Shown: positions 32,841 through 42,759 of the stretch, one piece after another
Layout of the letters: each line of letters begins with the position of its first letter
How positions within the stretch are numbered: the stretch's first letter is position 1
NCBI GenBank assembly: GCA_902728285.1
Contig: CACVBU010000158.1
Coordinates: forward strand, 1,302,001 to 1,366,000
Source: Clytia hemisphaerica
Taxonomy: Eukaryota; Cnidaria; Hydrozoa; Leptothecata; Clytiidae
DNA: 64,000 bases
Direction of reading: 5' to 3'
Made by a program: the position numbers and the translations under genes
Notes under the pieces: generated by a model
Seen by the model: the letters and a program-made list of their open reading frames with translations, nothing else
Databases searched by the model: none
What the model was told of the DNA's origin: nothing

Positions 32841-33556
32841 TATTGGGATGCTTTTTGGTGTGGTGATATCGTATTGTCAAAACGACCACGGGACCGTAAT
32901 AAATTTTCTTTCTCGAAGACACCAAGTGATTTCGTCAGCTTTCGATATGTTGGGATGGACTTCATTAGGCGTTGTTCCTCCTTGATCCAGTTGGTAAGAG
33001 CAGCTTCTTGTTCTTCAGATGAAATGACATCTTTGATAACATGACCATTGTTGCATTTAGCTTTGATGTTGGAGACGAAGCGGTATACAAGTGCGGTAAC
33101 TTTAATCAATTTTTGTAAGGTGCTGTATCTACCAACATCAATGATTTTGCTCAGGCCGATGTCATTGTCAGATTTGTCAGTCGTAAAAAGAAAAGAAACG
33201 CTACTCAAAACTTCATCCTTGCACTCAAAAAGATCATAAGAAGAACGACCATCAAAGTCAACAAAACGATTTCGAGCTTCAGAAAGAACGTCAGACTTAT
33301 CAGTGTCGAGAAGAGAAGATTCGTTAGAAAGAAAAGAAGAAAGCTTATCTTCGTCAAAGAGTATCTCCGGTCCTTTAAACCATTTCTCACAAAAAGCGTC
33401 TTTAAACTGAGGAACCATCCTTGTAGGGATATCCGCAGGATTATCCTTTCCAGGGATGTGATGCCAATCCTCCTTCTGAACAACCTTTCTTGCAGACACT
33501 ACACGGTTCTCAACCCAAGGCTTCCAAGTCTTTCTATTCCCTTTTATCCAGCACAA
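32837..33556 (-). pseudogene. BEL/Pao pol, RNase H end and linker
   Basis: WHHIPGKDNPADIPTR is the conserved sequence at the end of the RNase H region of BEL elements. The following ~170 residues are the linker before integrase. A frameshift separates it from the upstream reverse transcriptase part. Confidence 0.8.
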
Positions 33557-34518
33557 GGCAACCTTCGAATCAGACCAACATCGAGTAGCATCAACAGAAA
33601 AATACGACCGGAGAGAGCAGATCTAACATTATTCAACAAATCACTCAACAACACACAACTAAGAAGTTCAAGTCTAGGAATCGTCACCTTTTTCAAAGGA
33701 GCAACCTTACTTTTCGAAGTCAAAAAGAAAACACTGATCCCAGTCTCGGAAATCACTCTCAAATAAATAACACTACAATAAAGAATCTCAGAACTATCAC
33801 AAAATCCATGCAACTCAACTCTTAAAGTATCACTGTTGCAGGAAACAAAAGCAAATCTATCAATTTCAACAATCTTCACACTTTCCAAAGCGTCTAAAAA
33901 ACCATACCAAGTACAAGCTATGTCTGTTGGAACCTTGTCGTCCCAACCACACTTAACTTTGCAAACAAGCTGAAAAATAGTCTTCACTCTAGCAGTGATA
34001 GGAGTCAAAATTCCTAAAGGGTCGTAAATAGAAGCAGCAAGACTCAAAATGGTTCTCTTAGTTAAGGTTATCGTTCGACCCTTTTCCAGAAACGAATCAA
34101 ACCTAAAGACAAATACATCTTTGGAAATGTCCCACTCAACACCAAGTACCCTTTTGCATTCATCCTGAGATTGAAATTGGGATTGAGCAAACGAGCTATC
34201 ATCTTCAATACACTTGGGTTGTAACGGTGGTTCTTTAGATGAGAAAAATTCTTGCAGTTCAGCGTCATTGGAAGTCCATTTCCTTAACTGAAGTCCTGCA
34301 TCAGACATACTAGAAAGTGCTTTTTCACAGAAAATCTTACCACTTTCCACGGTATCAGTACCAGTGGTTATGTCATCGACATACAAATCAGATAAAAATT
34401 GTTCAACAAAAGCTTTGTCAGACTCGAGGTACTTCGACATGTGTTGACGATCGTACCATTGAGTAAAAAAAGGACTAGACGTCAAACCAAAAACACTCTC
34501 AAAAAAAACGATAGACAA
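33544..34518 (-). pseudogene. BEL/Pao pol, reverse transcriptase palm and RNase H start
   Basis: The catalytic YVDDI box is present (FLSDLYVDDITTG), followed by the LGVEWD and IYDPLGILTP motifs that are diagnostic of BEL/Pao polymerases. Downstream, VELHGFCDSS is the first RNase H motif, with the expected catalytic Asp. A frameshift near 34510 separates this part from the upstream fingers domain. Confidence 0.88.
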
Positions 34519-35386
34519 CGACTTCTCTATCAGAGGACGAAGGGTCTTTCCAGAGAAATCTCAAAAAGTCTCTATGATCAGGATGGATGCAGATATTCAA
34601 GAAAGCTTGCTTAATATCAGCTAAAATACCAATCTTGTTCATTCTAAAACGTAGTAAAATGTCAAAAATCTTAGCAAGTAAATTTGGACCAGGATAAAGG
34701 CAATCATTCAAAGATACACCATTGACAGAACAAGAAGCATCAAACACGGGCCTTATCTTAGTGGTGACCTTGTCTTCACGGATAACTGGTCTATGGGGAA
34801 TGTAATGAACGGTACCCTCTTCTTTCGCAATCTGCGCCTCAGGCACACGTTCGATAATTCCGTCTTTCTCATAATCAATAAAAATTTTCTCGTAGTCAGT
34901 ATTAATACCAAGACGATCGAGACGCGAATTAAGCGATTCCAGACGTTTCACACAGGTCGAAAAGTTGTCAGGCACACTCTCGTGGTCAGGCTTGAAAGGC
35001 AGTTTCGCGACATACCTAGTACCATCATGGTAAATGTCTTTGGTAAATTGGTTAATCACTGAGTTATCCTCGGCACTCTCTGCCTCCTCTATCTGCCAAA
35101 ACTTATGGAGCTTGGCATCAAGTGGATCAACAGTTTGTACCTCAACTCTCATTTGATGACTATAAGTCACTTCAGTCAAACCTTTGAAAACAACAGATCC
35201 ACTCAAAATCCAACCAAGTGAAGATTCACAAGCCACGACACCTTCCTTGCTCTCACGTCTCTTACCAGTAAAAAAGCGAAAATAAAAATCGATACCAACC
35301 AATACCCCTATACTCAAGTCAAACTCCTCGGAAACATCTGCAAACACCAAATCAGAGAATTCAATCAACTTCTTTGCACAATCCAA
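34499..35386 (-). pseudogene. BEL/Pao pol, protease tail and reverse transcriptase fingers
   Basis: The frame contains LLIGVLVGIDFYF-like protease-to-RT linker sequence, then HYIPHRPVIRED, RPVFDAS and GILADIKQAFL, the first conserved reverse transcriptase motifs including a catalytic-region Asp. It continues into 33544-34518 after a frameshift. Family assignment rests on the order and wording of these motifs. Confidence 0.85.
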
Positions 35387-35469
35387 CTTCTGGTTTGCAA
35401 TCGGGCTACAAATGTCCGGAACACAAAGAGCTTCAACTAAAACGTATTTAGAAGACTTCCGATGTTTTC

Positions 35470-35700
35470 ACTTTGAATTGAACAACTTCCAAACGTTTGA
35501 TTTTCCGCATTATTCAAATTTCCAAAAGTCTTATCACTACATTCTCTTTTCTCACGCACTTTAATTTTAAACGGTCTTTTAACTCTGTCGTAATGTAGCT
35601 TCTTTGGCTTCCAGTGTCGAAGAACAATCTTGTTTTCACACTGTTGTGACAACTGGAACCAAAGATCTCACTAGTTTGCAGTCTGCAACAAAAACGCTAC
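35470..35700 (-). pseudogene. BEL/Pao aspartic protease fragment
   Basis: A short minus-strand frame carries FFDTGSQRSYIT, the active-site DTGS motif of retroelement aspartic proteases in its BEL form. It ends in a stop after about 35 more residues, so the protease is broken. Confidence 0.75.
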
Positions 35701-36193
35701 GTGAAGAAACTTGAGCACAATTTTGAGAAACAGGAGTAGGAACAGAGTTGCAACTACAACTACAAGGAGCTTTGGATTCAGACTGAGGCTCACTATTTGC
35801 ATCGGTCAAGATCGAGATCTGATTGTTAGAAATGGTATCAGCTTCAGATCTTTGTTTACCTTCATCGCAAATAGAAATGTGATGCCTCTTGTTACACCTA
35901 TTACATGAGTACTTATCTCTACAAGCATTGGAACGATGTCCACGAGCCAAACAAACAAAACACCTCTTTTCTCTAATTAGAATATCCCGACGTGACTGTG
36001 TATTTGTGACCTTTCGACATTTAGCAGAGCTGTGACTCTTTTTACAAAAGACACAGACGTTCTTCTCAGTATTAGAAAAAAGACCAAGGGCACTATAAAG
36101 TGGATCACTCTCGTCAGTTCGCTCAGCTTTTCCGCCACCAGAATTGGTGCAATTTTCCTGAGCTCTAAGTTCTTCATTGAGATAAGTGAGCAA
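35636..36193 (-). pseudogene. BEL/Pao gag, zinc knuckle region
   Basis: Two to three cysteine-histidine knuckles are visible: CVFCKKSHSSAKC, CFVCLARGHRSNAC (CX2CX4HX4C) and CNRCNKRHHISIC. They are the nucleic-acid-binding end of gag. A frameshift near 36190 separates them from the rest of gag, and another separates them from protease. Confidence 0.85.
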
Positions 36194-37040
36194 TAAATCT
36201 AGTGTCCAGATGGAACTTCCAAAACTTCCTAGAGATCACAATTTTTTTTAGCTCGTCAGGGAGTTTTTCTTTTAAGATAGGGATCAAAAGACTGCCATAA
36301 CCTTTAGCTTCGAGCTTCAAGGCCTTCAAATTTCGCACACAGCTTTCAACGTGGTTGTAAAGCGTTCGAAGGCTCTTTATATTGTCTTTTGATCTTATCT
36401 TCTGTATCCTCAAGAGGGATTGCATGTGTGACGAAATCAAAACTTGCTCGTTCCCATACCTCTCGCATAATATTTCTATGGCTTCCTTGTAATTATCAGA
36501 GTTTAGAGTCAAACCTTTAATCGAATCCAAGGCTTCGCCAGTCAAATATTTTTTCAAAAAGTTAAAGCGGTCAATGTCGTTTTTGCGCTCATTTTCGTGG
36601 ATGGAAATCTTGAACTGATCCCAAAACCCTTGCCACTTGAGCGGATCACCTTTAAACGTAGGGAGCTCTATCTTTGGAAGTCGAGAAACACTTGCCCCAG
36701 AAGAAACGGATGCAGTTGGCAAAGAAACAGACGCAGAGCCATTCGATTTTGCTATCTCCAAAAGCTTAATGTCAAGACAAGCATCGATCTCAGTTGCAGG
36801 AAGCATTAATCCCATGCTTTGAACTACATCGTCACTGATCTTTTCAGGGTCTAAAAGTGGGAGAATCTCTTCATTGATGTCGGAAAGTTGGGCACAAGTG
36901 GAATCTAGCATAGACTTAAAGGATCTTAACTTTGCCTCAGAAATGTCATCACCTTTAAGATACTTTTCGATATTCTCCATAGTGGATTTTAAGAAAGCTC
37001 TAAGGCCTTCTCTCCGCTTGAGTTTTCGATCCAGTGTCAT
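36174..37040 (-). pseudogene. BEL/Pao gag, N-terminal region
   Basis: The frame starts with ATG at 37038-37040 (MTLDRKLKRREGL) and includes KIELPTFKGDPLKWQGFWDQ, a signature of the BEL gag domain often listed as DUF1759. The C-terminal end is shifted near 36200. Between this gene and the primer-binding site lies an A-rich leader of about 930 bp (37041-37957) without a clear gene. Confidence 0.85.
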
Positions 37041-37969
37041 GGTGATATAAAAGACGGAAACTTCAAACAAAAGCCAATTAAATCAGAGAAAGAAAAGATT
37101 TGGAAATTTTCCGACGCGTGCCAATCAAGGAAAGGAAAATTTCAACACTAAATCAAATTACCAAATTAAATAAAAAATCTCAAATACAGCTATCAACAGC
37201 TGATCTAAAAACGATGGGGAAACTTCAAACAATAGAATTCCACCAACCCTCACCTTTTGAAAGAAAAACTCTAGCGAAACACAATCACAATAGCCAAGAG
37301 TAAATAGAAAGAGAGATTCACTATAGCAAAGCAGGAAACTTTAAAATTGGACAAAAACGAGAAAGTATAAGCAAACTTCTCTAGCCAAAAAATCTACTTT
37401 AAACAGAATTTCTTGAGTGCAAAAAATCAAAACAAAAAAAATATCTGTCAAAAAAAATTGTCAGTAAAATGTCCAATGAAACTACGAATTCAGACGGAAT
37501 TTCGAAAAAAAAAATCGTCAAGAAAAAATTCAGAATCGCAATTCAAACTTTATGTTCTCCTCTTCCCACAGGAGAAAAAAAAACAACCGGGAAGAATAAG
37601 GAATACTTTGAACAGGCCTAATCCTATGGACCGGAGATACAGAAACAAAGCCCTTTCACCACCCAGGCAGAAAGGAAAAACGAGTAAAAACACAGATCTT
37701 GGAGCAAAAAAGTCTCAAGAAGCAAAGATAAAATCTTGGAGTAATGGTCTCAAGAATTACAGAAAAATCTCAGCAGAGAAAATCACAAAATATCAAATAT
37801 CAAGAAAAAACGAGACAAGAAAAAACGAGACAAGAAAAAACTTCTCAAAATAAAAAACTCAGAATGTCGAGTAAAAAACGGTCATACGTTTGTAAATCGT
37901 AGAGTCGTATAGCCAATGAGCTTTAAATCGGATGCGGTATCAACCAGTAACCAAGCTGCTGTTGCGCCA

Positions 37970-38287
37970 TGTAAAAACGGAAATTTATGTTAATTCCTTT
38001 CAGGAAAATCAGGATAGTCACTTCAAACAATATCTTCAATAAATTTCATGATGCACCTTATCTTCTATAAAATACTGAAATAAGAGAGCGACCTTCTAAA
38101 CACGAGGCCGTTATAAGTGAAAAATTAGCCAATAAAAATAAGTCACAAAAGTCACGTGATAACTACCAATCAAATAATAAGAAAATTAAGTACATCGAAG
38201 CGAGCGCTTACGGCGCGTGCCAAAAATAAAGAAAAAGTAGAAAATTATTTATAAGAAAAAATAACTGTAAAAAGTGAGGTTTTTACA
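37970..38287 (-). repeat. BEL/Pao 5' LTR
   Basis: This is the upstream LTR on the minus strand and is expected to hold the promoter. Directly inside it (37958-37969, minus strand) is TGGCGCAACAGC, the likely primer-binding site. Confidence 0.9.
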
Positions 38288-38292
38288 TATGG

Positions 38293-39876
38293 GTTGTAAT
38301 GATTTTTCTTTACGCTAGCTTGGCTAAAAGATTTGTCATTCCTCAGACCCCCAAAAAAATCCAGCCTGTAAAAACTGACGTTACTCACAAAAAAGCTTGT
38401 ATTGAAAGGGCCACCTGGACCCAAATTTGGCACCTATCTCTGGAGAAAGTAGATAAAAAATGCCAAAAAATGATGTGTAAAAACCTATATCTTGTAAGGG
38501 AATTTTAGTACGCACTGGTCCTCTGAAGTTTCATGAAATATTTTTCAAAGTTAGCATTTGAAGATTTGACGTCGCTGGCATTACTTTTCACAAATTGTTT
38601 TTATTTTGAATTTCTGATGTATATACCAAAAAATATTTTTGCAATTATAAAAAAGATTGAAGATTGAAAGGTAGAGATTGCATTATTGGACAATTTTTAA
38701 TTCAAACTAGCAGCACAAACTTAAAGACTTGGCTGTATGTATAGAAAAAGAGTAAAAAAAAAAGAAAAACAGTTTGAAACAATTCTTACTTTTACCGAGA
38801 GAGGCACAGACAAATTCTACTACTTTTCTTTTGGCATCTTTCATCTTCAAACTAAAAAAAGACTTACTGTTTCTCCTTGGGAGTTCTTGATATCCAAAAA
38901 TGAATTACCATTGATGAAAATTTAGTTTTAATATAATATAAATACAATCCTTCTTCGAAAACCGAAGGGAAATGTTTACAGTGAAAACTGAAGCAAAGCA
39001 ATACCAATCCTTAAATTTCACAATCAAATTTCAACATGAAAAGTAATTTTAGAACTTTCTCTTTTTAAAAACCTTTTCCAAACTTTTGTATAAAAAAAAA
39101 GAATTATAAAATCACAAACAAAGCTGAGTTTTTTGTTTTGAAAAGTTGATCTGTTCTTTTAAAAATCCACTCACAAACTGACGCGAATTGTTTTTGTTTT
39201 CATATGATACAATTCGAATGTTTTTCGAATACGTGACGCAATTTGATTGGCGGAGATTCGAACACGCGCGAAAAACACTGCAACATCTTCTTTTTTAAGA
39301 TGACACAAAACGTAAGCGCAATTCTGTGCCATGGTCCCACTGGGGTACTGAGACAGGCGGGATGTTTGCAGTAAGATCTTCTTGAAAGATTGAAAGAAAA
39401 TCAAAATAGTTGAGCAGTTAATTGAATAACATTGTACGTGAAGAAACATATTAAAGCACTTTTGAAGGGGTAGAAATCGAGATTACGAAAGTATCAATTG
39501 CTTTTTGTACCAGAACTTTAGAGGTCAAGCCCCCACCCCCCCCCCGGCCTCGAGCACAGATGGAACGGGTTAGTTTGGCTTTTAAAGCAGTGTTGATTAA
39601 AATATCATGGTCGATGAAAATTTGACCTTTTAAACCAGGAGGAAATGTTATGCAACATTGCAATATCTAAATAGTGGTCGATAATAATTAAGTGCCTCAA
39701 TTAAGTAGTAAAGCTCATTAATTAAATGAAGAAATTACGTGCTATTATGTTTAAAGCCTCAGAAAAATTCTATATTCAAGTTTGACTTGATTTTTTGTTC
39801 TTGATTATGTAGATGGTAGTTTTTAATTGATAAAACAATTGATAAAAAATAAAAATAATGTATCTTATCAATACAC
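38293..39876. other. Spacer, no gene seen
   Basis: AT-rich sequence with only short, compositionally biased frames (for example 38737-38925, rich in Lys and Phe). I see no conserved motif, RNA gene or clear inverted ends. Confidence 0.4.
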
Positions 39877-40128
39877 CAGCGCCGTAGCAACTGTGGGGAG
39901 GGGGGCAAGGGGGCTATGCCCCCCCAATAATTTTTTAAAAAATGGTTATTTTGCAAAATGCAAAGTTTTTCTTGTTTTTTTTTTGAAAGCATTTTGTTTT
40001 GAGTGCATTTTCAAGCAATCTAGAGCTTAAAGTTTCAATATTCCCCCCCTCGGGCCAAACCATGGTTGGCCCTCGCGGTGTCACTAAACTTCAGCCACCC
40101 CAATAAGAAAATGCTTCATACGGCACTG
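39877..40128. repeat. hAT-like MITE, CAG(C/T)GCCGTA ends
   Basis: CAGCGCCGTAGCAACTG at the left and the inverse of TTCATACGGCACTG at the right share CAGNGCCGTA, a common hAT end. TACAC occurs on both sides. A local G-run/C-run hairpin (39895-39928) lies near the left end. Confidence 0.55.
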
Positions 40129-40559
40129 TACACGTTGTATTACTTTAGGTTTGGGTGGAAGGTTCATTTTCTTTTTACAAGAACATTTAAAATCTTTGAT
40201 ACCTGTTCTTAGCTTTTTGAGTTTTAAGCCTAAAATTGTTCTTAAAATACAGTAGACTCTCGCTTATTCGAACTTCCAATATTCGAATCTTTCCTCAAAA
40301 TTATTCCCAATCTCCGTCATAAAGAAATCCTTTTAATATACTTCCTAAAATTCGAATCGTTCGGTAATTCAATCAAATTAGATTATTCGTTCAGTTCGAA
40401 TTAGCGACAGTCGTATTCTTAAATTCACCATTTTGTTTGATTTCTTGGGCGTGGGTTGAGTCCGTTAAATCTTAAAAACTTCTTAACTTACTTGTTCTTG
40501 ACATTTAGGCCATCGATGCCTTGTGCTCTGTTCATATAGTTTGTTCTTATAAAAAAACT
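40129..40559. repeat. TAAGAAC-family MITE containing a pogo-like MITE
   Basis: The right end GTTCTTATAAAAAAACTTGC and internal ACAAGAACATTT, CTGTTCTTAGC and GTTCTTAAAAT motifs mark the family. At 40250-40413 a second short element interrupts a GTTCTTAAA motif. Confidence 0.55.
40250..40413. mobile_element. pogo/Tigger-like MITE nested in a TAAGAAC MITE
   Basis: The left end CAGTAGACTCTCGCTTATTC and the inverse of GAATTAGCGACAGTCG share GACT(C/G)TCGCT(T/A)ATTCGAAC. TA lies on both sides (40248-40249 and 40414-40415), the expected target duplication. No transposase is encoded. Confidence 0.65.
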
Positions 40560-40564
40560 TGCAT

Positions 40565-40790
40565 ACTTCTTTATAAATTCAATTTAAGAACAATGCTGAG
40601 CCTGAAATTAGTACTCAATTTCAAGCAATTTAAGTGTCAAAGTAGTACAAATTGGGTATAACGCCTAGAATACCTCAAGTACGTCCTATAAATAAGAACA
40701 CGATAAGAAAGATTTAAGGCTAAAAGTGCCAAAAGAATAAAAACAGCTTTAGTAAAATTTTACTGGTTCTTATAAAAAAAGTTAATCACA
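40565..40790. repeat. TAAGAAC-family MITE, diverged
   Basis: It contains ATTTAAGAACAATGCTGAGC, AAATAAGAACACGATAAG and a right end GTTCTTATAAAAAAAGTTAA. The left terminus shares the sequence around 40555 with the preceding copy. Confidence 0.45.
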
Positions 40791-41589
40791 ATCAAAAAGA
40801 ATTTTTTCGAACATAGAAGCTTGTCAAACTTGTTTATTTTTCATTTAGATTTTGTTGTTGTTTAGTAATTAATGAAATTGTTCAATTAAAATATGCAAAA
40901 GATTTTCTCAGCAAAAATGGTCACGAACAAAAGAAAAACAAGATAAAACTTAATCCGAAAATTGATTTTACCATGATGATGATGAAGAAATACGTGATAA
41001 ACGGATTAATCACGTTCGCAATAACATTCGAGTTGTTGACAAAAGCGATATTTGGTCCGTTCTTTTGTTTAAAGAGGCATTTGCAATTAAAGATAAAAAT
41101 CCAGAGACTTGAATTTGTTCCGCTAGTTGATTTTTGATTTTTCTAGAAAATTGTTCAACATTTTCAGTATTACTATCACTCTGATGATCCTTTTGCTGTG
41201 AAGCGAAATACAGTGGAACCTCTAATTAGCGGACAATATCGGGGAAAGGGGTTAGTGTCCGCTAATTAGAAGTGTCCACCTTTTAGAAACTTTTGATCTC
41301 GGAGCTCCAATTTTGAAATTAGGCCATCCCAGTTTCAGATTAAGTTTTATCTTGTTTTTACTGAAGCTGTCATATAACAAAAGAAAATACACACATCTTT
41401 ACGATCACCACCGAAATATATTGTCAATTTTGGGTATTATAACGTTTCTCAGAATCTATAAAGTTTGTCATGCGTTGCCAAAATAAACATGCTAGCAACT
41501 TTTACTGTCGATTTTAGGTAACTTCTTCGCCCATAACTGAAGCAAAATAATCCGCCACTAAGAAACTTTTATTTAGCTTCCAAAAACGC
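40791..41589. other. Spacer with one Tc1/mariner-type end
   Basis: CAGTGGAACCTCTAATTAGC at 41213 is a typical Tigger/mariner-like end, and its inverse fragment CTAATTAGAAGTGTCCACC lies close by (41254-41280). Otherwise AT-rich with no gene. Confidence 0.45.
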
Positions 41590-41890
41590 GGGGGGGGGGG
41601 GGGGTACTTAGGCAAATTGAGGGTACGCCTTAAGGGTACCTTTTTTGGATTTCCAAAGTCGGAAAAATCAGAAAATCAAATTTTAGTCCCACTAAGGGTC
41701 GGAAAAAATAGGAAAAAATTTCAACTTTTTACCCCCGGAAAGATAGAAATTTGATCAAATTTGTCCCGCTTAAGTAAGGGTCGTAAAATTCCCAAAATTT
41801 TCCTTTGTTTTCTCCTTTTTAGTCTCGGTAAGGGTCCAAAGGTCGAAAGTCGGGCGGCACCCCCCGTCAGCTCGCAACCCTAACTAAACG
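41590..41890. repeat. hAT-like GGTACT MITE, inverse orientation
   Basis: It starts with an 18-base G-run and TACTTAGGCAAA and contains several CTAAGGGTCGGAAAA-type motifs, the inverse form of the ACCCTTAG motif of 18185-18527. The other end stops just short of the expected C-run. Confidence 0.6.
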
Positions 41891-42011
41891 GGCAAAAACG
41901 TTAAAGAACAGCAAACTTACGTTCAACGGAAGCTGTTGAATCTAAGGCTCGTTCAGTTTAAAGTCCGAAGGGCTAGAGTATAATCTTCAACCTTTCCCTG
42001 GCAAGAAAAAT

Positions 42012-42163
42012 TGAAGCTACTATCTCCCGTCCAGAACGCGCCTACAACGCACCGTAATCACGACGGCAGATACTGTCTTTTTGAGGACTTAATTTTTTGC
42101 TTTCAATCCGGCGTTTGTGTGAAAACCACGCGCGGACGTTCTGGATGGGAAATAAGTGGCTTC
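42012..42163. repeat. Short fold-back repeat
   Basis: TGAAGCTACTATCTCCCGTC plus CAGAACG at the left is inverted at the right (CGTTCTGGATGGGAAATAAG plus TGGCTTCA). The arms are about 30 bp and the loop about 90 bp. From here to 42630 the sequence is AT-rich without a gene. Confidence 0.6.
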
Positions 42164-42631
42164 ATCCCAACACATAAACAATATTTTACAGGATGATGGA
42201 GGTTCAATATCGAATATTTAAATGACCACACATGTGGAATTGCACATTGCACATTGTCATTACACATTTAATAAATTTAATAACTTGATTTAATTATAGA
42301 TAAAAAAATAATCAACTTAACATCCATTCATGATCCATCAAACGTACATGTCATTATAAAAATTAGATAAACATCGAAAAAATGTTCCCTGTCTGCGGAG
42401 TAAATATGAAATGACTACAAACCGGTTTTATACCAGAAAATTGGATAAAAATTTCTTTAACCAGAAGAAAAACTTTAACAACAGACAGCAAGATTTTTTG
42501 CAGAAAACATTGCTGTTGTTTTGGTAAAGTGAATCAAAATATTCCATTGGTATTTTGCTCAAAAATATAATCATGCAAAAATATTGATGAGTTGAATTGA
42601 CAATCATTATTAAGTCAGCCGAGAGGCATGT

Positions 42632-42715
42632 AGCGTCAAAACAACGTCCATTTGACATTCATAACGTCCAAATAACGTTATTTGAACGTTAAAACAACGT
42701 TGTGTGCCAGCTGGG
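42632..42715. repeat. CACACAACGT-family palindromic MITE, 45 bp before a start codon
   Basis: The AACGTCCAAATAACGTTATT core and the right end ACGTTGTGTGCCAGCTGGG match the complete 98-bp copies at 47190-47287 and 54972-55069. The left end is replaced. A 14-bp direct repeat GAGAGGCATGTAGC flanks it (42621-42634 and 42720-42733). Confidence 0.75.
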
Positions 42716-42759
42716 AGCTGAGAGGCATGTAGCTGTTGATATATTTTTTAAGTAACATT

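Larger units (their letters stand above)
31201..38287 (-). mobile_element. Full-length BEL/Pao LTR retrotransposon, degenerate
   Basis: Two 318-bp LTRs (31201-31518 and 37970-38287) bound 6.4 kb of gag-pol sequence read on the minus strand. TATGG occurs on both outer sides (31196-31200 and 38288-38292), a 5-bp target duplication typical of this superfamily. The LTRs begin TGTAAAAA and end TTTTTACA. Next to the right LTR, the minus strand reads TGGCGCAACAGC, a plausible tRNA primer-binding site beginning with TGG. Gag, protease, reverse transcriptase, RNase H and integrase sections follow in the BEL order, but the frame shifts several times. The copy is probably inactive, unless some shifts are sequencing errors. 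Confidence 0.9.

Noticed and set aside
37413-37853. 146-residue Lys/Asn-rich plus-strand ORF
   Set aside because: It is antisense to the A-rich leader of the BEL element and is explained by base composition.
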